Assembly: GCA_964634465.1 (NCBI GenBank)
Contig: CAZWLY010000021.1
Location: forward strand, 1-47,832
Length of the DNA stretch: 47,832 nt
Source of the DNA: CAZWLY01 sp964634465
Lineage (GTDB): Bacteria; Desulfobacterota; Desulfarculia; G963662305
Direction: 5' to 3'
Position numbers and translations under genes: made by a program
Notes under the pieces: generated by a model
Told to the model about the DNA's origin: nothing
What the model saw: the letters and a program-made list of their open reading frames with translations, nothing else
The model's database searches: none
Part shown: positions 1-6,611 of the stretch, in pieces
Layout of the letters: each line of letters opens with the position of its first letter
Numbering within the stretch: position 1 is the first letter of the stretch

Positions 1-80
1 AGAAGTCTAATAAAAAGGCCGCGTAGCAAGCAACCAGCCGGAGGCGACTGTCAGGCAAATACCGTCACTGTACAGCTTTT

Positions 81-836
81 CTATGCTTCCTCGGAAGTTG
101 CTTCCATGTAAAGGTCGTAACTTCTGTCTAAAATAATTCTTTCCTTTTCCAATGTTTCATCAAAGACGTCGCTTGCTAAACGACACAAGGCGCCGGCTGT
201 CAGGCCGGTAAGGTGTACGTGGACTTCAAAAAGGATGCGAAAGTCTACTTCGTCATATTTAGGCCCAACGATGAATTGTATAATGGAACCATTGAGTGGT
301 ATGCAGTGTAACTCCATCAGTTTTTGCAAGTCCGGAGGATGGGTTACTTTGCACAAATTACCATAAAGACGGCCCCACCGCTTCATGCTGGGTTTTTGCC
401 TCTTTTGGCGTATACCCTTAAATATGTCGTCTTCCTTTGTTAAATATTCCATTTCTTGTCTGACCAGAGCGACTGCCTGAGCATATAGTCCCTCCAAGAT
501 GAGTTGCTCACACACAGGTAGCCCTCTAACAACCGAAGATAGCAACAAAACTCTTTGGCCAATGCCGTCTGAGGCCGGCCATTGTCGATTAGACGTGAGG
601 GTCACGACTCGGTGTATCACACCGGCTGCAATACGATAGGCGACAGCTAATTTTCTATCCTGATTGCCCTGTGATTGAGAGCGTACAAGTTCGCGCAAGG
701 AGTGCAGTTCTCTAAAAAATATATCAGAATCATCCATCAATGATTTCACATCGGCGAAGGCTTGGTTTTTTATTTGCTCAACCATTTCTCTTACTGCCAA
801 ATCGATAAACGTTTTCCCCGCGACTTTGTTTTCCAA
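81..836 (-). CDS. hypothetical protein, AT-richer than its neighbours
   Basis: I do not recognise the family. The product is about 251 residues, soluble and mainly helical in appearance, with no signal peptide or membrane segment. A helical stretch around residues 105-135 (LILEGLYAQAVALVRQEME) resembles the amphipathic helices of abortive-infection or DUF5677-like proteins, but this is only an impression. The gene starts 16 bases after the MscS-type gene on the same strand, so the two may be co-transcribed. Its base composition is clearly lower in GC than everything around it, which suggests recent acquisition. The start is uncertain. The frame opens with TTG at 836 and no clear ribosome site. 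ATG at 785 would give 234 residues. An ATG at 849, preceded by a good GGGAG site, lies one frame off. Confidence 0.6.
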   Translation of the reverse strand: MENKVAGKTFIDLAVREMVEQIKNQAFADVKSLMDDSDIFFRELHSLRELVRSQSQGNQDRKLAVAYRIAAGVIHRVVTLTSNRQWPASDGIGQRVLLLSSVVRGLPVCEQLILEGLYAQAVALVRQEMEYLTKEDDIFKGIRQKRQKPSMKRWGRLYGNLCKVTHPPDLQKLMELHCIPLNGSIIQFIVGPKYDEVDFRILFEVHVHLTGLTAGALCRLASDVFDETLEKERIILDRSYDLYMEATSEEA

Positions 837-852
837 AGTCTTGTTCCATTTA

Positions 853-2163
853 CTATTCTCCCAGGATCTCCCTCTTGCCCCTGTCCCTGATGTGCACGTC
901 GCGTTGGGGGAAGGGAATCTCGATCTTGTGCTCGGTAAAGAGCTCCCAGAGTGCCAGCCGGACCGCGCTCATGACGTTGGTCACCCCGTTTTCCGGGTCG
1001 CCGATCCAGACCCGAAGCTGCAGGTCGATCGAGCTGTCGCCGAAATCGACGACGTGGCAGACCGGCTTGGGGTGGCTCAACACCCGCTCGACCCGAGCGG
1101 CCGCTTCGAGGCACAGCTCCCGGGCCAGTTTCAAGTCCGTGTCGTAGCTGACCCCGACGTTGATCTTCACCCTGATCAGCCTGTTGGTGTAGGACCAGTT
1201 GACCACCTGACGGGTGATCAGGTCCTCGTTGGGGATCAGGAACTCGGTCCCGTCGCGGGTGACGACCGAGACGTAGCGGGCCGACATGGTCACTATCCGG
1301 CCGAAGGTGTCGCCCACGGTGATGACGTCGCCGGGCTTGATAGACTTGTCCAGCAAGAGAATCACCCCGGAGACCAGGTTGGAGATGACCTTCTGCAACC
1401 CGAAGCCGACGCCCAGGCCGACCGCCCCGGAGAAGAAGGCCAGGTGGGTCAGGTCGATGCCCACCGAAGACATGGCCAGCATGATCGCCAAGGTGAACAG
1501 AAAGATCCTGATCGCCTTGGCCAGAAGCACCTCCACCGAGGGCGTCAGGCCGGGGATGTCCTTGAGGCGCTTGTCCAAGAGGGACGAGCCGATGGAGGCG
1601 AGCTTGACCAGCACCGCCAGGACGACGACCCCCTTCAGCACCCCCAGCACCGAAATCCGGACCTGGCCGAAGGTGACGTCGAGAGCGTCGAGAAGGTCGA
1701 TGGCCGGGTCGAGAAGCTCCAGGATGTTCAACGCGGCCAGGCCCATCGCCGTCCAGGTGATGGCCTTGGCCCAGGCCGGGTTCCGGACCACCGACGACGA
1801 GAGGCGAATGACCACCCAGGCGGCCATCAGGCTGGCTGCGGTGGACAGGAGGTAGTGGGGTTGGCTCAACTCCGCGGCCAAGGTGTTGCCGATCGCGATG
1901 AGGGCCAGGGCGATGATGGGCGTACCCAGGCGGACGGCGGCCTTGATGAACTGGCCGGGCGGCTTGTCGATCCAATCCAGTCGATCGGTCAGGGCGTCCA
2001 GCCACCTCGTGATCGGCCGGTCGATCAGCCGGGCGATCGTCAGGGCGGCCAGGATGGCTCCCGCCTGGATCAGCGTGGCCGGAACCAGCATCTCGGTCTT
2101 GAGCCACAGCCAAGCCTCGATCAGCCAAGCCTTTACCGTTCCCGGTTCGAACTTGAAGCTCAC
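853..2163 (-). CDS. MscS-family mechanosensitive ion channel
   Basis: This is predicted to be an inner-membrane channel that opens under membrane tension and releases solutes during hypo-osmotic shock. The product has about 436 residues. The N-terminal half holds several hydrophobic helices. The conserved glycine-rich pore helix and MscS beta domain follow (GLGVGFGLQKVISNLVSG, then the PGDVI and FLIPNEDL motifs), and a C-terminal alpha/beta domain ends near IEIPFPQRDVHI. I chose the GTG at 2163 because GGGGGAG lies a few bases upstream. An ATG at 2301 would add 46 poorly conserved-looking residues and would begin only 8 bases from the divergent tmRNA gene. It differs from E. coli MscS (286 residues) in having extra N-terminal membrane helices, as in the larger MscS-like channels. 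Confidence 0.85.
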   Translation of the reverse strand: MSFKFEPGTVKAWLIEAWLWLKTEMLVPATLIQAGAILAALTIARLIDRPITRWLDALTDRLDWIDKPPGQFIKAAVRLGTPIIALALIAIGNTLAAELSQPHYLLSTAASLMAAWVVIRLSSSVVRNPAWAKAITWTAMGLAALNILELLDPAIDLLDALDVTFGQVRISVLGVLKGVVVLAVLVKLASIGSSLLDKRLKDIPGLTPSVEVLLAKAIRIFLFTLAIMLAMSSVGIDLTHLAFFSGAVGLGVGFGLQKVISNLVSGVILLLDKSIKPGDVITVGDTFGRIVTMSARYVSVVTRDGTEFLIPNEDLITRQVVNWSYTNRLIRVKINVGVSYDTDLKLARELCLEAAARVERVLSHPKPVCHVVDFGDSSIDLQLRVWIGDPENGVTNVMSAVRLALWELFTEHKIEIPFPQRDVHIRDRGKREILGE

Positions 2164-2267
2164 CGACTCCCCCTTGTCGAGGCAGACTAACCGGTTGGCG
2201 CAACAAATATCTCGGCCGATTATAGACCGGCCGCCGGCCGGGAACAAGGCACGGTCCGAATCTGGAT

Positions 2268-2295
2268 TTGACTTAACCGCTGAAACGACTATATT
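2268..2295 (+). promoter_or_regulatory. sigma-70 promoter of tmRNA
   Basis: TTGACT at 2268-2273 and TATATT at 2290-2295 are separated by 16 bases. The expected transcription start (about 2302) is a few bases before the mature tmRNA 5' end at 2309, as expected if RNase P trims a short leader. Confidence 0.75.
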
Positions 2296-2308
2296 CAACA
2301 CTAAGAAA

Positions 2309-2664
2309 GGGGGCGAAAAGGGTTCGACGGAGGTAGAAAAACCAGGGTTGCAGGCCGGGGTTGAGCCGGCCCCGTTAGCAAAGGCTCGTTAAAGCAAAGG
2401 CAGACGACTACTCTGTCGCTCTGGCCGCTTAAGTAGGCCAGCGTCCGTCCAAGTTTCCGCCCGCGGGCTTGGAACGGGCGTCGATTAGCGGGCTGGCCCT
2501 AAACGAGCCTGCCGGAAGCTCCTTTGGGGCGAGATCGATTCCGGATAACGGCGGCGCAGCCTGTCCGTGGACGGCGCTGGCGTGAAAATAAAGCACGGAC
2601 TAAGCCTGTAGCGGCCCTGGCGGACTGCTTTCGGACGGGGGTTCGATTCCCCCCGCCTCCACCA
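2309..2664 (+). ncRNA. ssrA: transfer-messenger RNA (tmRNA)
   Basis: This is the one-piece tmRNA that rescues stalled ribosomes together with SmpB. The 5' end GGGGGCG (2309-2315) pairs with CGCCTCC near the 3' end (with one G-U pair) to form the 7-bp acceptor stem. It is followed by the characteristic AAAAGGGTTCGACGG. The 3' end carries a T-arm with the GGTTCGATTCC core and an encoded CCA tail. The tag reading frame starts at the resume codon GCA (2394) and ends at TAA (2430-2432), coding for AKADDYSVALAA. The Ala-Ala end is the usual signal for ClpXP-type proteases. The length of 356 nt is typical. Confidence 0.97.
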
Positions 2665-3004
2665 TTTGAAAAAAGACAACCCGTCTCTCGAGTAAACGTC
2701 TTCTTCCATCAAAGCCGACCGGGGGTGGAAATGATCACCCCAAACTCCTCTTTCGGCTTTGTGAGCCCCGATCTTCCCCTAACATGCGGCACCTATACTT
2801 CCATTACGATACGGGGTTGTGAAGTCGCGGCATGAGGTGTAATCATGGAACCGAACCTTGGCCGAACGAATCGGGTGGAGGGACGGTGTGGTTCGTATCC
2901 GCCCCGAGCATAACGGCCGCTTGCCGGGTCAAATCCGGCGGAAAGCTCCAGTTTCCATGCAGCCGAAACAAAGAAAAAGCACTGCCTGAACACGGGGCGA
3001 CGGT
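2665..3004. other. non-coding gap between tmRNA and histidine kinase gene
   Basis: No convincing gene was seen. The stretch holds an interrupted inverted repeat (AAAGCCGA at 2711-2718 with TCGGCTTT at 2753-2760, enclosing GGGGTG/CACCCC). It could end the tmRNA transcript but lacks a following T-run. I could not identify a promoter for the kinase gene. Confidence 0.5.
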
Positions 3005-4441
3005 ATGAAGCTTCACCTCAACATCCGCCGCAAGGCCGCCCTGACCATCATAATCTATCTTCTGGCCATGGGGGTCATGGGTCTGGTTTCCTACTCCAAC
3101 CTGATGCTTCTGGAAAAGAAATTCAGGTTGGTGGAAATCGCCGATGACTTGGAAAGCGACATCCTCGAAATCCGGCGCTACGAAAAAAACTTTCTGCTCT
3201 TCGGCCGAGACGAAGACCTGCAGGAAAATTCCCGCTTCGCGCGCCAGGGGCTGGCCAAGCTGGAGCACGCCGGCCCCCTGACCGCGCATCAAAAATCGGC
3301 CCAACTGGTCAACGCCCTCCATCAGCGCCTGGTCACCTACCGTAAACTCATGGACGCCATAAGCGTCCCTGGCCAGGCCTCGTCCGACGCCGATCACCTG
3401 GTGGAAAGACTGCGCCAAACAGGCAAGGATTTGGTGGAGATATCCCGCGCGCTAGTCGCTTTTGAGCGAGAGCGCATCATGCATATCAACCAACGCCTGA
3501 AGACCAACCTGCTGGTATCGGCCGGGGTCATGCTGGCCTTGTCCGTGGTCCTGCTCTTTTTCGTCAACCGCTACGTTATCCGTCCCCTGCACATAGTCGA
3601 GGAGACCACCGGGCATATCGCCAAGGGCGAGTTCGAGCGCCTGGGAGTCCCCGCCACTCCCCGTGACGAGATTCAAAGCCTGATGGCCGCCTTCAACCAC
3701 ATGGTCGAAAAATTGGAACGCCGCCAAAAACAGTTGGTCCAGGCCCAGAAGCTATCGTCGATCGGCACCCTGGCCTCAGGCATCGCCCACCAGTTGAACA
3801 ATCCGTTGAACAACATCGCCACCTCCTGCCAGCTACTACGGGACGAGTTGGGAGACGACGTTGGGGACATCGTGAACCGGATGCTGGACAACATCCACCA
3901 GGAAACGTTTCGGGCCAGGGATATCGTCAGGGGATTGTTGGAATTTTCGCGCCAAGAAGATTTTCGACTCGAAACAAAGCGACTGAAAGAGGTGGTGGAT
4001 CGTTCGGTCAGCCTGGTCTCCAGCCAACTGCCCAGCGGGGTGGAGATAAGCGTCAACCTGCCCGATGATCTCGTGCTCCCTCTAGACATTCGAAGCATGC
4101 AGGAGGTGTTCATCAACCTGCTCATGAACGCCATGCAGGCCATCGAGGAGCCGCCGGGACGGATAGAGATAGGACTCGCTCCCAGCGAGGACGAGGAACG
4201 GGTGGTGGTAACCGTGAGCGATACGGGCAAAGGCATCCCCCCCGCCCACTTGTCTCGGATCTTCGATCCGTTTTATACCACCAAGGAAACCGGGGACGGC
4301 ACCGGCCTCGGGTTATACATAGTCTACGGGATAATCAAAAAACACGGCGGAACCATGCGCGTGGAAAGCGAGGAAGGCCGAAGAACGACCTTCTTCATGG
4401 AACTGCCTTTGAATCCAGCGGAAGCCGAGGTCGCGGAGTGA
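3005..4441 (+). CDS. membrane-bound sensor histidine kinase
   Basis: This is a two-component sensor kinase of 478 residues. It has one membrane helix near residues 11-31, a helical periplasmic sensor of about 130 residues, a second membrane helix near 168-188, a HAMP linker (about 190-242), a HisKA dimerisation domain with phospho-acceptor His262, and a HATPase_c domain. The HATPase domain shows an N box around Asn371-Asn375, a G1 box DTGKG at 406-410, an F box FDPFYTTK at 420-427 and a G2 box GTGLGL. The H box reads AHQLNNPLNN, with Gln where Glu or Asp normally follows the His. It lies 708 bases upstream of the NtrC-type regulator in the same direction and is its likely partner. The signal is unknown. 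Confidence 0.93.
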   Translation: MKLHLNIRRKAALTIIIYLLAMGVMGLVSYSNLMLLEKKFRLVEIADDLESDILEIRRYEKNFLLFGRDEDLQENSRFARQGLAKLEHAGPLTAHQKSAQLVNALHQRLVTYRKLMDAISVPGQASSDADHLVERLRQTGKDLVEISRALVAFERERIMHINQRLKTNLLVSAGVMLALSVVLLFFVNRYVIRPLHIVEETTGHIAKGEFERLGVPATPRDEIQSLMAAFNHMVEKLERRQKQLVQAQKLSSIGTLASGIAHQLNNPLNNIATSCQLLRDELGDDVGDIVNRMLDNIHQETFRARDIVRGLLEFSRQEDFRLETKRLKEVVDRSVSLVSSQLPSGVEISVNLPDDLVLPLDIRSMQEVFINLLMNAMQAIEEPPGRIEIGLAPSEDEERVVVTVSDTGKGIPPAHLSRIFDPFYTTKETGDGTGLGLYIVYGIIKKHGGTMRVESEEGRRTTFFMELPLNPAEAEVAE

Positions 4442-4994
4442 GGCGCCACCTCGAAGCAAGGCCCGTTTCAGAAGCAAAGAAGAAGCGTTCAGCTCCTGAG
4501 CACGGCCCGCCTTCTGGAATGGACGCCTTGGTGTTTTCCCTTCTTCCCGGCGACGATACGGGAGGCGCGCTTTTTAGCCCTCACCGCCCCACTCCCGGAG
4601 TCGGCAGGACCCCACGCAAAAACCGAAGGTTTAAAAAAACAGTACCACTCGGCGGTAAGGCTGGCCCGGCCGGTTCCCCATTTACGCGTCCTGAATTTGG
4701 CGAAGAAGCGCCGCCTAGTCACCCACCTCTCGCACCTGGCCGCAAGATGGATGATGGAAATGACGCCGACTCCGGCCGCAAACACCGTTCCACTGTCCAT
4801 ACCATCCCCCTCTCTCCCCTTGTCGGGGTTTGGGTCGGGGCCGAACCGGCCGGCTGCAAGCGCAGCCTAAGGTCCAAAACAACGATTCCGGCAAATCGCT
4901 TTTTCAAACATCGGGCCAAGAGGCTCACTCATCCAATAGCTTGAAATCAAAACCAAATCCCGGTATGGTGTCTTTTGTGAAAGTTTGTCGAAAG

Positions 4995-5011
4995 TGTTGC
5001 AAAACGTAACA
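4995..5011. promoter_or_regulatory. palindromic regulator-binding site, copy 1
   Basis: TGTTGC-AAAAC-GTAACA is a 17-bp near-perfect dyad. It shares half-sites and spacing with three other sites in the window (5083-5099, 9013-9029, 9103-9119). Dyads of this size are typical of NtrC-family Fis-type DNA-binding domains. Assigning it to the adjacent regulator is an inference. Confidence 0.55.
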
Positions 5012-5022
5012 TAGGCTCGGTT

Positions 5023-5049
5023 TTGATCTGTTATTTCGTTTGATTTAAA
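5023..5049 (+). promoter_or_regulatory. possible sigma-70 promoter of the response regulator gene
   Basis: TTGATC at 5023-5028 and TTTAAA at 5044-5049 are 15 bases apart (16 if TTAAAC is used). The element lies between two palindromic sites, a layout that would allow autoregulation. The spacing is below optimum, so this is tentative. Confidence 0.3.
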
Positions 5050-5082
5050 CGGGTTACAGTTTCAAGGCGCCTCGATCACAAA

Positions 5083-5099
5083 CGTTGCAAACGGCAACG
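5083..5099. promoter_or_regulatory. palindromic regulator-binding site, copy 2
   Basis: CGTTGC-AAACG-GCAACG is a perfect 6+6 dyad with a 5-base spacer. Its centre is 88 bp from copy 1 and about 60 bp before the GTG of the regulator gene. Confidence 0.6.
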
Positions 5100-5149
5100 C
5101 TCGAACCGAAGGGCTTAACGCCGATCACCAAGAAGACGGAGAGACGTTG

Positions 5150-6502
5150 GTGGCCAAGGCCAAGATACTCATAGTGGATGACGAGGCCATCACCCGGGAG
5201 AACCTGGCCCTTATTCTGGGCAAGGAAGGCCATGACACCGTGGTTGCGGCCGGAGGCGTCGAGGCCATCCGGGCCCTGGAAGCCACGGACTTCGATCTGG
5301 TGCTCACGGACCTCAAGATGAAGGACGCCGATGGGCTTGAAGTGCTCGACAGGGCCAGGAAGCTCCGTCCCGATACCGAGGTCATCGTGCTTACCGGGTA
5401 TGCCACCGTGGCCACGGCCGTGGAAGCCATGCGCAAAGGAGCCTACCACTACATCCCCAAGCCCTTCGAGGTGGAAGAGCTGCGGATGCTGGTTGAAAAG
5501 GCCCTGGAAAAACGCCGGATGCGTACGGAAATTTCCGAACTGCGCCAGCGCATAGAGTCGGACAAGGGCATCACCAGATTTATCGGCCAGGCCCCCACCA
5601 TCCAGGCGTTAAAGGAAACCATCGCCCAGGTTTCACAGTTGGATTGCAACGTCCTCATTCTGGGGGAGACCGGCACGGGCAAGGAATTGGTGGCCAGAAT
5701 CATACACGAATTATCTCCCCGCTCGTCCCAGCGCTTCATGGCCCTGAATTGCGGGGCGTTCAGCGCCGAGCTGATCGACAACGAACTCTTCGGCCACGAA
5801 AAAGAGGCCTTTACCGGGGCGGGAAGGGTCAAGAAAGGATTGCTGGAGGCGGCCAGCGGCGGCACGGTGTTCTTCGACGAGGTGGGCGAATTGCCCCTGA
5901 CCATGCAGGTCAAACTGCTTCGGGTCTTGCAGGAGCGCAATTTTTTGAGAGTTGGGGGCACCGAGGAAATCCCGGTGGACATCCGCATCCTTGCCGCCAG
6001 CAACAAAGATTTGAAAAAAGAGGTCGAACTGGGCGAATTTCGCCAGGACCTCTTCTATCGTCTCAACGTCATCTGTCTCCACATACCGTCCCTGTCCGAA
6101 CGCAAGGAAGACATCCCCCTGCTGGCCAGACACTTTCTGGCCAAACACACCCCCAAAGGCTCACCCGTTCGACGCATATCCGTCGAAGTCATGGACATAC
6201 TCATGAACTACGAGTTTCCAGGCAATGTGCGAGAACTGGAAAACATCGTCGAGCGGGCCGCGGTGCTCTGTGAAGGCGAGGTGATCGAGCCGCGTCACCT
6301 GCCCGCCGACCTGCAGGAACTACGGGCCAGACCGGAGCGCAAGGTCCAGGAACAGTGGCCCACCCTGGAGGAAAACGAAAAGCTCTATATTCTCTCTGTC
6401 TTGGAGGAAGTCGGAGGCAACAAGACTCGCGCCGCAAAGATTTTGGGCATAGACAGGGTCTCCCTGTGGCGCAAGCTCAAGCGCTACGGCTTAGGGAACT
6501 GA
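5150..6502 (+). CDS. sigma-54-dependent response regulator (NtrC family)
   Basis: This is a transcription activator of about 450 residues. It has a receiver domain (1-120; acidic pair DD near residue 10, phospho-acceptor Asp54 in LVLTDLKM, switch Thr in VLTGYATVATA, Lys in YIPKPF), an AAA+ sigma-54 interaction domain (Walker A GETGTGKE near 172-179, Walker B VFFDEV) and a C-terminal Fis-type helix-turn-helix (about 424-446, NKTRAAKILGIDRVSLWRKL). The sigma-54-contacting loop reads EAFTGA instead of GAFTGA. I chose GTG at 5150, 8 bases after GGAG; TTG at 5147 is the alternative. It probably takes phosphate from the upstream kinase and may bind the GTTGC-N5-GCAAC palindromes before itself and before the 9327-12148 operon. 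Confidence 0.95.
   Translation: MAKAKILIVDDEAITRENLALILGKEGHDTVVAAGGVEAIRALEATDFDLVLTDLKMKDADGLEVLDRARKLRPDTEVIVLTGYATVATAVEAMRKGAYHYIPKPFEVEELRMLVEKALEKRRMRTEISELRQRIESDKGITRFIGQAPTIQALKETIAQVSQLDCNVLILGETGTGKELVARIIHELSPRSSQRFMALNCGAFSAELIDNELFGHEKEAFTGAGRVKKGLLEAASGGTVFFDEVGELPLTMQVKLLRVLQERNFLRVGGTEEIPVDIRILAASNKDLKKEVELGEFRQDLFYRLNVICLHIPSLSERKEDIPLLARHFLAKHTPKGSPVRRISVEVMDILMNYEFPGNVRELENIVERAAVLCEGEVIEPRHLPADLQELRARPERKVQEQWPTLEENEKLYILSVLEEVGGNKTRAAKILGIDRVSLWRKLKRYGLGN
5399..5427 (+). repeat. 29-base stretch identical to part of the Lon receiver domain
   Basis: This stretch codes for the YATVATAVEA part of the regulator's receiver domain. It is base-for-base identical, in inverted orientation, to 8008-8036 inside the receiver-Lon gene. 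Confidence 0.8.
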
Positions 6503-6611
6503 CGACCCCTGGAGCGAGACTCCGCGCACTCAGTCAAACACCGACGCTGGACAGCCCCCACTCCAACCCCCTGGACGGCAGAGGGCTTGCCCCACAACAA
6601 ACAGGACGCCT

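Larger units (their letters stand above)
4442..5149. other. long gap upstream of the response regulator
   Basis: About 700 bases contain no persuasive gene. Reading frames on both strands are rich in Pro, Arg and Gly, with no family resemblance. The first 470 bases have no clear structure. The last 160 bases are AT-richer and hold two GTTGC-N5-GCAAC-type palindromes with a sigma-70-like element between them, so this end is probably the control region of the regulator gene. Confidence 0.5.

Noticed and set aside
2711..2760. Interrupted inverted repeat after tmRNA as a terminator
   Set aside because: The arms match, but the loop is long and no T-run follows, so I did not list it as a terminator.
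4438..4944. 168-codon frame overlapping the end of the histidine kinase gene
   Set aside because: Composition is random (Pro, Arg, Gly, Lys), with no domain and no ribosome site of its own; an opposing frame at 4489-4800 is equally unconvincing.
4965..4985. TGG-like element upstream of the regulator gene as a sigma-54 promoter
   Set aside because: The distance between the GG and the following G is two bases too short for a -24/-12 promoter.
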